From Chryseobacterium sp. Leaf180 (GTDB lineage: Bacteria > Bacteroidota > Bacteroidia > Flavobacteriales > Weeksellaceae): 64,000 bases of DNA. Positions 34,980 through 45,349 of the stretch are shown here, in pieces (the stretch's first letter is position 1; the number at the start of each line of letters is the position of its first letter). The stretch is from positions 715,054-779,053 of the forward strand of contig NZ_LMPJ01000001.1 in the NCBI RefSeq assembly GCF_001424585.1, written 5' to 3'. A program made the position numbers and the translations under genes. Below the pieces are notes generated by a model. It saw only the letters and a program-made list of their open reading frames with translations, was not told the origin of the DNA and ran no database searches.

Positions 34980-35798
34980 TTATTTTATTTTCATTCGCTC
35001 TCTAAATTCATCCGTCAGCGTACCTTTGAGATCTTCCCATGCAATCGGGATGATGATATCGCCGGCAGCGTAGGCGGCAATTTCGTACGGACTGTAGTGA
35101 AAATACAGGTTTTTATCGTCAAAGTAGAAACTTCTGTTAGGCGGAATGACCTCAACCAAAAGCATGTCAGAATTGTTTACAGCGCCCTGAGAATCGGTTG
35201 TTCCTGAAGGTAATTTATTGAGATTTTTCTTTAGCAATGCTGACAGCATCGCCGTAGGCATCGTGGTAATATCTTGCAGCTGAAGCTTTTTATTCATTTT
35301 CAAATCAAAAACGCGGTCATCAAAAACATAATTTCCATGGGCGCCACCTTCATATGAGCTGTACAGGTTTTCGATCTGCAGATAATCATTTTTTTGCGAA
35401 ATAAGACTCATTTCCCAGCCGCTGTACAATTCCATATTAAAGTCCTGATTTTCGCTGCCATAGTCTTTTTTTACGCTGTCGAAATATTCATTTTTATCCT
35501 TCTCAAGATAAGATTTCAAACCACCTACAGAAAAATCGGTGATGCCTTTTTTGTTATCGTAAATACTGTCGAGCAGCGCTTTATCTTTCAGATCCGGAAA
35601 AACCAAAAAAGTGGCAGTATAACTTGCAGAAAGCATATAGTTGATTTTAACGGAATCATTAACCTTTACCGAATCGATGGCAAATTTCTTCGCCACAGAT
35701 ATTTCAACGGTTTCATTTTTATTTTCTGCCGTTGTTTTTTTGCAGCTTGTCGCCATCACAGAAGCGATCAGTCCAAAGATTAAAATTGAATTTTTCAT
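34980..35798 (-). CDS. DUF3298/RsiV-like lipoprotein
   Basis: A 272-residue lipoprotein (lipobox at MATSCKK, Cys near residue 19). The mature part shows SSYEGGAHGNY, then FDLKMNKKLQLQDI and FHYSPYEIAAYAAG near the C-terminus, which are hallmarks of DUF3298 (often together with DUF4163), the fold of the lysozyme-binding anti-sigma factor RsiV. No sigma factor is next to it and it has no cytoplasmic part, so an anti-sigma role is unlikely; ligand binding at the envelope is possible. It follows the two DUF3857 genes on the same strand. Confidence 0.82.
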   Translation of the reverse strand: MKNSILIFGLIASVMATSCKKTTAENKNETVEISVAKKFAIDSVKVNDSVKINYMLSASYTATFLVFPDLKDKALLDSIYDNKKGITDFSVGGLKSYLEKDKNEYFDSVKKDYGSENQDFNMELYSGWEMSLISQKNDYLQIENLYSSYEGGAHGNYVFDDRVFDLKMNKKLQLQDITTMPTAMLSALLKKNLNKLPSGTTDSQGAVNNSDMLLVEVIPPNRSFYFDDKNLYFHYSPYEIAAYAAGDIIIPIAWEDLKGTLTDEFRERMKIK

Positions 35799-35870
35799 CG
35801 TACAAATTTTCGATTAAATTACAAAAACCACCCTGATATGAGAATGGCTTTTGCAAATATTTATATGAAA

Positions 35871-37808
35871 TTATTTTTTAGCTAAACTGATCACCTGGCT
35901 TTCGCTGTCGGAAATAACCTTCCAGATCTGCTTAAACGCAGGATAATACTCACGCGGATAATCTGCACTGGCAACGCTTACCTGCGAGGTAACAACGATT
36001 TTGTTTCCGTTCTTTTCAACAACGTAGGAATAGCTGATCTCTTTATCATCGGTAACGATTTTTTTGCTTTTCGGCATATCCAAAACATCATAACCTTCCG
36101 GAATTTCTATCTCTACCTTTTTTACTTTTGTGAAAGGCGAAATGAAATCAATCGTATATTTTCTTTCTTCTTTCTGATCAAATTCATTAGAACTTGTATT
36201 TAGAAACAACAGAGGATTGAAGATTTTCTTTTTTCCAATTTCATCCACCATATTGTTAGAAGTAAATTTCATATTCGCCTCAAAATCGCCGGTATCAAGC
36301 ACACCAGCATTAACATCGGTAAAATCTACGGAGAAATTTTCTTTGTACTGCTTTTTGTATTTATCAGGGTTTTCGTCAAAATTTTCTTTGGCACTCATCG
36401 AAAACATCCCGAGATCTTTGTCACTGTACGAGCCTGAAATACTGCCGTCAGCGTTAAATTTTGCTGAAACCGCCTGATAACCGTGGCTTTTATTGATGTT
36501 ATTTAAAGAAATAAGTTCTGCTTTATCATCTTTTAGCAGCAACCCATTATTGTTCCACACACGCGAAGGCAAAAGATCAATTTTTGACTGTTTTGAAGTT
36601 GCATCAAAAAGATACATTTGTTTGTTTATCTCTGCGCAGGCAATTACATAATTAAAGTTTCCGATGTTTGGAAATGTAGGATTTACATATCCGTTAGAGA
36701 TTGTAGAAATTAAAATTGGATAGGCTTTTATATTTTCATTCCGCATCATGCTGATAAGCATAAGATTGAGATCTGAAGCGTTTCCTGTTTTGGTTTTTAT
36801 CAGATCTTTCAACCCGTTTTCAGTGTAAAAACCTGAACTTCTATTCCAGGTAAATGTATTTTTAACGTGATCAAGAATCAGATTTGCTTTCGAAAGTTCG
36901 CTGCCTTCTTTTGATATATGAGAAGGAATTGCCTCCTTTACCGCTCTGTTTTTTTTATACTGACTGCCAAAATCATCGTCATCCCAGAGTTTTTTTCGAA
37001 TATCTTCCCAACTTGCCGTGTACGCTTTAAACTGATTGTTGAAAAGAGTGGAATGCAGTTCTGCACGAACTTTTGTACGGTAGTTGTCGTTGTTTTTTAC
37101 GAATTTTTCAGACTTAAAAGCAGGTATTTTTTCATATGCAAACCGGTACGTGCGTGTCTGCAATCCGTAAGACTGAATCTCTTCATTTTTACTATACTTC
37201 GGCGCGAGATTTCCGGTATAATCAACCTGGTAAGACATATTGATTGGAGAATCAAAAACATATTCTGTGTACATTGAAGGCGTGTCCATTTCGATATAAA
37301 TCAGCGGAAGTTCGTACAGAAAAGGCGAATCTACTTCATATCTATACTCGATCACCGAACCGTTTTTCACATTCGGGAAAGCATATTTGTTTATCGTGAC
37401 GAATTTGTTTTCCTTCGATTTATACTTCGAGCTTTTATCAACTTTTGTTTCTGCAATATTTCCGTTTTCCCAGTTGTAGACATAAGCTTTCATCGAATTA
37501 AGACTTTCGCTGTCTCCTTTTTTATTATCGTAAAGCGGAATTTCGAGATTCAGCCAGTTTTCAGCTTTATCTTTATCATACACTTTTACACGATAGACAA
37601 AATTCTTAATCAGCTTTCCTGTTGAAGTATCTACACGGTAATATATTGAGCGGTAAAGCAGCTCCACAGGCGCTTTTTCATCGATCTGAGATTTTTCTTT
37701 CGTGAGATCATCATTAGAGAGTTTCGGAACTTTTAAAAATTCATGCTTCTGCGCCTGAGTAAGAAAAGAAAAAAAGCACAAAGTAAATGCGGTGATCAGT
37801 TTTTTCAT
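35871..37808 (-). CDS. DUF3857/transglutaminase-like protein, catalytic Cys missing
   Basis: A 645-residue exported protein (signal peptide FTLCFFSFLTQA). It has an N-terminal DUF3857 beta domain, a transglutaminase-like core and a C-terminal beta domain. At the site where active members have GDCKD, this protein has GNASDLN near residue 343, and the catalytic His region reads NFNYVIA; so Cys and His are both replaced. It is probably a non-enzymatic relative. It follows its active-looking paralogue by 3 bases, which suggests that the two work together. Confidence 0.83.
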   Translation of the reverse strand: MKKLITAFTLCFFSFLTQAQKHEFLKVPKLSNDDLTKEKSQIDEKAPVELLYRSIYYRVDTSTGKLIKNFVYRVKVYDKDKAENWLNLEIPLYDNKKGDSESLNSMKAYVYNWENGNIAETKVDKSSKYKSKENKFVTINKYAFPNVKNGSVIEYRYEVDSPFLYELPLIYIEMDTPSMYTEYVFDSPINMSYQVDYTGNLAPKYSKNEEIQSYGLQTRTYRFAYEKIPAFKSEKFVKNNDNYRTKVRAELHSTLFNNQFKAYTASWEDIRKKLWDDDDFGSQYKKNRAVKEAIPSHISKEGSELSKANLILDHVKNTFTWNRSSGFYTENGLKDLIKTKTGNASDLNLMLISMMRNENIKAYPILISTISNGYVNPTFPNIGNFNYVIACAEINKQMYLFDATSKQSKIDLLPSRVWNNNGLLLKDDKAELISLNNINKSHGYQAVSAKFNADGSISGSYSDKDLGMFSMSAKENFDENPDKYKKQYKENFSVDFTDVNAGVLDTGDFEANMKFTSNNMVDEIGKKKIFNPLLFLNTSSNEFDQKEERKYTIDFISPFTKVKKVEIEIPEGYDVLDMPKSKKIVTDDKEISYSYVVEKNGNKIVVTSQVSVASADYPREYYPAFKQIWKVISDSESQVISLAKK

Positions 37809-37811
37809 CGG

Positions 37812-39707
37812 TTATGATTTTTTTGAAATTAAAATTTTTGAGTTGTCTGCATTCATGATTTTTTTCCGAAAGTTCACATATTCGTTATAGCGGTCTTTAG
37901 AATACATTCCTTTTTTGATGTGAATGATTCTTTTGACAAGAAGCTGGTCGTCTTTTTTCTCAAATGAAAGGGTATAGTTTCCAAAATCAGAAGAAAAATT
38001 TCCGTTCTCCGGAATATCTTCAATAATATAACCTGCCGGAACTTTGTAGCTAATCTCATATTCATCTTCATACGCAAACCGGTTTTCAAAAGGAAGTGAG
38101 CGCGTTTCGTCCTGATGATAAAAACTGTTTGAATAAAACGGCACGGCACGGAAAATAAAGCTTTTGCCGACAGCCTTTGAAAAGTTTGTTGCTTTAAAAT
38201 TAATATCATACAAAAACGCAGTGTTGTCTCGGTCGTTTTTCATTTCCAAAAGATCAAAATTTTCAAAACTCATCACAGAATATTGACTCTTAATTGCATC
38301 TGTTTTTTCTTTCGCCGACAGAGACATCAGACCAAGATTACTGTCATACTGATTTCCCGTAAACATAAAATTTCCTTTCCCGGAAACTGTTTTATCTTCG
38401 TGCAACTGCAACGTTAAAATCTGCTTTTCCTTATTTTGCTGCGCAGTATAACTTGGTGTTTCAATCAGTTCAATCCCAGTCGGTTTTACGGCCAGCGCAT
38501 TTCGGTCGGTCGTGCTGTAACTTAAGTGATTAAAAGCCATTTCCTGCGAAGTATTTTCAAGCCAGACATTTCCTTTTTCTGTCGGAACCACCAGAATAAC
38601 GTGATTACCGCCCATTTTAGGAAAATCTTTATCAAAACTTACTGCAGAAGAATTTGAGTTAATGATCACATAATGCGACGGAATTCCTGCTTCGTCCAGC
38701 AAAGTTTTCATGTAATTGGTAAGACCTTTACAGTCGCCGTATCCTTTTTTCTGAACCTCATCGGGCATCATCGGCTGCCATCCACCAATACCGAGTGCAA
38801 CGAAAATATATCTTGTCTTACTCTGCATGTACTGGTAAATTTTCTTCACCTTTTCTTCCGTCGTTCCTGTCAGTTTTAATGCAGTGATTTCAGCTTTAAT
38901 TTGCGGTGTTGATGTCGAAACCGGCGTCAGCAGATTATTATAATACCAAAGTCCAAAATCCTTCCACGAAGTAATTTCTCCCTTTCTGCCAACCAGAGAA
39001 AACTGGTCTAATGAGAAACTGATTTTAGGTAAAATTTTTGCCGGATTTGGAACCAGTTCTTCATCATTGATCGCGGGAATATTTTCAAACTGATACGAAA
39101 CATTATTTCCCGAACCTAAAGTTTTTGCAGTCGCGTACTGAAAAGGCGACTCGTAAATTTTACTGCGAAGATTGATTCCTGATTTATTAACAATATTGAA
39201 ACTGCTTTTTTCAAGCGAGAGATTAAAGTTTGTAAATGGCGTATAATCTGGAATAAAAACGGTATTGTGATCTTTCTGCTCATAAGAAAATTCTACCGTA
39301 TACGGGTAAGAAGTCGGTGTGTACGGTAAAAACATCACTCTGTTATCACTGTAAAATGTCCCCTGCGAATTTGATGCTACATCAGAAAAATCACTTTTTG
39401 AAAAAGATTTTATTTTCGCGCCTTTTTCATCGTAAATTGTAACTTTTACATCCGAAATCACATCTCCTTTTTCATAAAAAATTTTTGGAGCTGCATATGT
39501 CACAGCATCTTTATTTAAAACGGTAATCGCAGAAAAATTCTTATAAACAATCTCATCAATTTTATTAATCTCCAAAGTCGTTTGCTCATTACGAATCACG
39601 GCGCTGGCATTCTTTTTTAAAGGCTCAGAAATTAATGAAGCAGGATAAGACTGTGCATAATACACTGATGCCAAAGAAATTGCACCGATGGTAAACATTT
39701 TCATCAT
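37812..39707 (-). CDS. DUF3857/transglutaminase-like protein, catalytic residues intact
   Basis: A 631-residue exported protein (signal peptide near TIGAISLASVYYAQS). The N-terminal DUF3857 domain is followed by a transglutaminase-like core: KKGYGDCKGLTNYMKTLL with Cys near 322, GGNHVILVVP with His near 368 and a following WLENTSQ where the third residue is expected. A C-terminal beta-rich domain ends the chain. The papain-like triad could cleave or crosslink peptides at the envelope; no substrate is known. A promoter box lies 17 bases upstream, so this gene opens the operon. Confidence 0.83.
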   Translation of the reverse strand: MMKMFTIGAISLASVYYAQSYPASLISEPLKKNASAVIRNEQTTLEINKIDEIVYKNFSAITVLNKDAVTYAAPKIFYEKGDVISDVKVTIYDEKGAKIKSFSKSDFSDVASNSQGTFYSDNRVMFLPYTPTSYPYTVEFSYEQKDHNTVFIPDYTPFTNFNLSLEKSSFNIVNKSGINLRSKIYESPFQYATAKTLGSGNNVSYQFENIPAINDEELVPNPAKILPKISFSLDQFSLVGRKGEITSWKDFGLWYYNNLLTPVSTSTPQIKAEITALKLTGTTEEKVKKIYQYMQSKTRYIFVALGIGGWQPMMPDEVQKKGYGDCKGLTNYMKTLLDEAGIPSHYVIINSNSSAVSFDKDFPKMGGNHVILVVPTEKGNVWLENTSQEMAFNHLSYSTTDRNALAVKPTGIELIETPSYTAQQNKEKQILTLQLHEDKTVSGKGNFMFTGNQYDSNLGLMSLSAKEKTDAIKSQYSVMSFENFDLLEMKNDRDNTAFLYDINFKATNFSKAVGKSFIFRAVPFYSNSFYHQDETRSLPFENRFAYEDEYEISYKVPAGYIIEDIPENGNFSSDFGNYTLSFEKKDDQLLVKRIIHIKKGMYSKDRYNEYVNFRKKIMNADNSKILISKKS

Positions 39708-39724
39708 AGTATATTGGTTTTTGG

Positions 39725-39732
39725 CAAATGTA
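39725..39732 (-). promoter_or_regulatory. -7 box (TACATTTG) of the DUF3857 operon
   Basis: A full TAnnTTTG match on the minus strand, 17 bases before the first gene. Confidence 0.55.
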
Positions 39733-39799
39733 AATAAATTTCTTAAAGAAAAGTTAAAAAATAATCATTATGAAATGATATACTAAAAAAGGACAAAAA

Positions 39800-39823
39800 A
39801 AAACTCCACCGATGTGGAGTTTT
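39800..39823 (-). terminator. Intrinsic terminator after gyrB
   Basis: AAAACTCCAC (39800-39809) pairs with GTGGAGTTTT (39814-39823); a T run follows on the minus strand. Confidence 0.85.
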
Positions 39824-39847
39824 GTTACGATAAAAAAAGGAATCTAT

Positions 39848-41815
<1,968 letters not shown>

Positions 41816-42013
41816 TTACAAATATCGTGTTTTTTTTCCACTTATAAAAGCCAATTATCGCATTAAACAGATGTAAAAACTGCAATTTTTTACGCTGAAA
41901 TCAGATGATAATCTTACAAAGTTAACATATCAAAAGGAAAGGCAATCGCTGTTATAAATCATAATTTAGGGATCGGATTTATACTTAACTTAGAGGTGGA
42001 AATAAAACATTCT

Positions 42014-43357
42014 ATGGACGATTTTCTCGCTGCCAGAGCTCAAATGGCACTTTCTCTTGGTTTTCATATCATTTTTGCATGCGTTGGAATGGTGATGCCC
42101 TTTCTCATGGCTTTTGCCCACTGGAAATATCTGAAGACAGGAAACGAAATGTACAAAGGTCTCACAAAAGCCTGGAGCAAAGGCGTCGCCATTCTCTTCG
42201 CCACAGGTGCCGTTTCAGGAACCATGCTTTCTTTTGAGCTGGGTTTGCTCTGGCCTTCATTTATGAAACACGCAGGACCGATTTTCGGAATGCCTTTTTC
42301 ACTCGAAGGAACTGCCTTTTTTATTGAAGCCATCGCGATAGGATTTTTCCTTTACGGCTGGGATAAATTTAATAAATGGTTTCATTGGTTTTGTGGATTC
42401 CTTATCGGTTTAAGTGGTCTCGCCTCGGGAATTTTGGTCGTCGCAGCAAATGCCTGGATGAATTCTCCAGCCGGTTTTGATTATGTGAATGGAGAATACG
42501 TAAACATTGATCCGATAAAAGCCATGTTTAATGATGCTTGGTTTTCGCAGGCTCTGCATATGACCGTTGCCGCGTTTTGTGCCACCGGATTTGCTGTTGC
42601 AGGCGTACACGCTTTTTTAATAATGAGAAAAAAGAATGTTGATTTTCATACAAAAGCATTCAGAATCGCGGCTTCATTTGCTATAGTCGGAGCCTTTGGC
42701 GCACCACTTACTGGTGATGTGGCGGCTAAATCGGTTGCAGAAAGACAGCCGATAAAACTCGCCGCGATGGAAGCTCATTTTGAAACAGAAAAAGGCGCAC
42801 CTTTTATTCTTGGTGGAATTCCGAACGAAGAAAAAGAAGAAATTAAATATGCTGTCAAAATTCCAAAACTGCTCAGTTTTCTTGTTGCCAGCGATTTTAA
42901 TGCAGAAGTAAAAGGTCTGAAAGATTTTCCGAGAGATGAATGGCCGCCGGTTGCCGTTGTACATTACGCATTTCAGATTATGATTTTTTTCGGCGTCGTG
43001 ATGATTCTTATTGGAAGCGTCTTTCTCTTTTCATTTTTATTTAAAAAAGAATGGCTTACCAGAAAATGGCTGCTGAAACTTTTTTTCATTGCCACGCCTT
43101 TTGGATATATCGCTCTCGAAGCCGGTTGGACGGTGACAGAAGTTGGCCGCCAGCCCTGGATTATCTACGGAATCATGCGTACTGCAGATGCGGTGACGCC
43201 GATGCCTGGCATTCAGTATTCTTTTTACTTTTTTACCGCAATTTTTATTTCTCTTTCAATGATTATCATTTTGCTTTTGCGAAGACAAATCCGAATGGTG
43301 CCTGTACTTTACGATCACACCGATCTTCAGTTTAACGATAAAAAGAAAAAATCATGA
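42014..43357 (+). CDS. cydA: Cytochrome bd oxidase subunit I
   Basis: About 447 residues with nine membrane helices. The N-terminus MDDFLAARAQMALSLGFHII contains the high-spin haem b ligand His near 18; the region SQALHMTVAAF has another haem His, and TEVGRQPWIIYG is the GRQPW signature. It is the short-Q-loop type. With subunit II it oxidises menaquinol and reduces oxygen to water at high affinity. An in-frame GTG six codons upstream (41996) is possible; the ATG at 42014 matches the family. It overlaps cydB by 4 bases. Confidence 0.93.
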   Translation: MDDFLAARAQMALSLGFHIIFACVGMVMPFLMAFAHWKYLKTGNEMYKGLTKAWSKGVAILFATGAVSGTMLSFELGLLWPSFMKHAGPIFGMPFSLEGTAFFIEAIAIGFFLYGWDKFNKWFHWFCGFLIGLSGLASGILVVAANAWMNSPAGFDYVNGEYVNIDPIKAMFNDAWFSQALHMTVAAFCATGFAVAGVHAFLIMRKKNVDFHTKAFRIAASFAIVGAFGAPLTGDVAAKSVAERQPIKLAAMEAHFETEKGAPFILGGIPNEEKEEIKYAVKIPKLLSFLVASDFNAEVKGLKDFPRDEWPPVAVVHYAFQIMIFFGVVMILIGSVFLFSFLFKKEWLTRKWLLKLFFIATPFGYIALEAGWTVTEVGRQPWIIYGIMRTADAVTPMPGIQYSFYFFTAIFISLSMIIILLLRRQIRMVPVLYDHTDLQFNDKKKKS

Positions 43358-44379
43358 TTTACGTAGTGATCTCTTTTCTCTGGCTTTCAATCTGCCTGTA
43401 TTTCATCTTAGGCGGAGCCGATTTTGGCGCCGGAATCGTCGAGCTTTTCACACCGAAAAAACGCAGAATGTACACCCAGAAGATCATGTACGATTCAATT
43501 GCGCCGATCTGGGAAGCAAATCATATGTGGCTGATTATAGCGATTGTGATTCTTTTCGTAGGCTTTCCGGAAGTGTATGCGACAATGTCGACGTATCTGC
43601 ACATTCCGCTGGTTTTCATGCTTTTCGGCATTATTGCTCGCGGTACAGCATTCACATTTCGAAATTATGACGCCGTGAAAGACCGCTGGCAAACTGTTTA
43701 TACACTCATTTTCTATTATGCAAGTTTGCTGACGCCGTTTTTTCTTGGTTTGATCGCAGCTTCCACAATTTCTAAATCAATAAATCCTGAAGCGAGAACT
43801 TTTCAGGATCTGTATATTTTCAGCTGGCTCAACTGGTTTGGCGTTTCGGTCGGTATTTTCGCCGTTTCTCTTTGCGCATATCTCGCATCGGTTTTTTCAC
43901 TAAGAACTTTAGGCGACAAACTCGAACTCAATCTGATGATTAGAAAATCGTACGAAATGATTGTTTTCGTTCTGGTTTCTGGCATTTTAGTTTTTACAGC
44001 GGCGTATTTTTCCGGCATTCCATTACTGAAATGGGTTTTCTCAAAACCGCTTGGCATTACTGCAATTACTTTGGCAACAGTCGCTTTATTATTTGTTTTA
44101 AAAGCTTTAAAAGATCGAAAAATGATCGCCGTGCGCATATTGGCAGGTTTTCAGATCATGATGATTTTGGTCGCAGCAACCTATCAGCACAACCCGAATA
44201 TTTTATTATTTGCCAACGGCAGTCATCTTTCGCTTACCGAACATATTGCCGCGCCAAAAACCATTACCACACTCGCCTGGGCTTTGATGCTCGGCTCCGT
44301 TTTCATTCTGCCTTTTCTGTTTTATCTGATGTTTTCCTTTTCGAATGTAAAAAAAGAGATTGATAAAAAGGTAAAATAA
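43354..44379 (+). CDS. cydB: Cytochrome bd oxidase subunit II
   Basis: A 341-residue protein with about eight to nine membrane helices. It starts with the typical WLSICLYFILGGADFGAGIVEL block and has WEANHMWLI near residue 52, the subunit II signature. It supports CydA and haem insertion. The overlap with cydA gives coupled translation. No cydX or cydCD genes follow; these may lie elsewhere. Confidence 0.93.
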   Translation: MIYVVISFLWLSICLYFILGGADFGAGIVELFTPKKRRMYTQKIMYDSIAPIWEANHMWLIIAIVILFVGFPEVYATMSTYLHIPLVFMLFGIIARGTAFTFRNYDAVKDRWQTVYTLIFYYASLLTPFFLGLIAASTISKSINPEARTFQDLYIFSWLNWFGVSVGIFAVSLCAYLASVFSLRTLGDKLELNLMIRKSYEMIVFVLVSGILVFTAAYFSGIPLLKWVFSKPLGITAITLATVALLFVLKALKDRKMIAVRILAGFQIMMILVAATYQHNPNILLFANGSHLSLTEHIAAPKTITTLAWALMLGSVFILPFLFYLMFSFSNVKKEIDKKVK

Positions 44380-44430
44380 ATCGTTTATTAAATTAAATTT
44401 CAAATCAGTAATCGCTTCAAAAACATTTTT

Positions 44431-45255
44431 TCACTTTTCTAAAATCACGATTTCGACGCGGCGGTTTTTTGCAAAATCAGCTTCCGTTTTTTCCGGATAA
44501 ACCAGCGGATTGAGATGCCCGAAACCTTTTGCCACCACGCGATTTCCGTCAATTCCTGCTTTCAGTAAATATTGCCGGATGGCGTCTGCTCTTGTGAAAG
44601 AAAGATTGTACGTTTTCAGATCGAGATCTTCACCATCGAAATTTTCATAGTCGCAGCAAATATGACCCTGAAGTTCGATTTTAATCGTCGGATTATTTTT
44701 CAAAACTGTTAAAACCTTCTGTAGCTCAGTCTTCCCTTCCGGAAGCCAAACACTTCTACCACCAATAAAATGTACCGTTGGCAAAAGAAAAGTATCTTTT
44801 ACTTTCATCATTTCAATAGAAGTTTTCACAAAACTTGGTGGCGTTTTCCGTAGGATTTTCTCATGAGGCATAAACACTTTTTCGATGAAAACATCTACGC
44901 GTCGGTTCTTTGCCCGCAGTTCTTCTACAGAATTATCGTTGATCGGTTTCTGATCGCCAAAACCTTTTTCTTCAACAATTTTCAGATTATCCGAAAGCCT
45001 GTTTTTAAGATAATTTGAAACCGCTAAAACCCTTTTTTCACTCAACTTTTGATTCAACTCTATGTTTCCGGAGGTATCGCAATTACCGTAGATCTTCAGT
45101 TTAAATTTGCTTTTAAGCCGAGAAATACTGTCAAGTTTCTGTTTTGAAACCGCATTTAATTCTGCAGAATTATGTTTAAAATAAATCGACGACATGGTCT
45201 GCGCATTCACAGAGAATGAAAAAAGCAAAAAGCAAAAAAAATATTTCATCGCCAA
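44431..45255 (-). CDS. Exported protein with two OmpA-like peptidoglycan-binding domains
   Basis: A 274-residue protein with a signal peptide (YFFCFLLFSFSVNAQ). Two OmpA_C-type domains lie in tandem: the first (about 22-128) with IYFKHNSAEL, GNCDTSGN and KNRRVDVFIEK; the second (about 155-272) with VHFIGGRSVWLPEGK, QGHICC and KNRRVEIVILEK. There is no barrel, lipobox or other domain, so it would be a soluble periplasmic double-grip on peptidoglycan. The first domain has Asn/Cys in place of the more usual GHTD. It is a single gene, next to cydB. Confidence 0.8.
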   Translation of the reverse strand: MAMKYFFCFLLFSFSVNAQTMSSIYFKHNSAELNAVSKQKLDSISRLKSKFKLKIYGNCDTSGNIELNQKLSEKRVLAVSNYLKNRLSDNLKIVEEKGFGDQKPINDNSVEELRAKNRRVDVFIEKVFMPHEKILRKTPPSFVKTSIEMMKVKDTFLLPTVHFIGGRSVWLPEGKTELQKVLTVLKNNPTIKIELQGHICCDYENFDGEDLDLKTYNLSFTRADAIRQYLLKAGIDGNRVVAKGFGHLNPLVYPEKTEADFAKNRRVEIVILEK

Positions 45256-45304
45256 AGGTTTACAATAAAACGTAAAATCAAAGTATTATTTTATTTAAAC
45301 AAAA

Positions 45305-45329
45305 AAATCCTGAAAAAATTTCAGGATTT
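45305..45329 (-). terminator. Intrinsic terminator after lysS
   Basis: AAATCCTGAAA (45305-45315) pairs with TTTCAGGATTT (45319-45329); a T run follows on the minus strand. Confidence 0.85.
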
Positions 45330-45349
45330 CAGTTTTTATGTTAAAGAAA

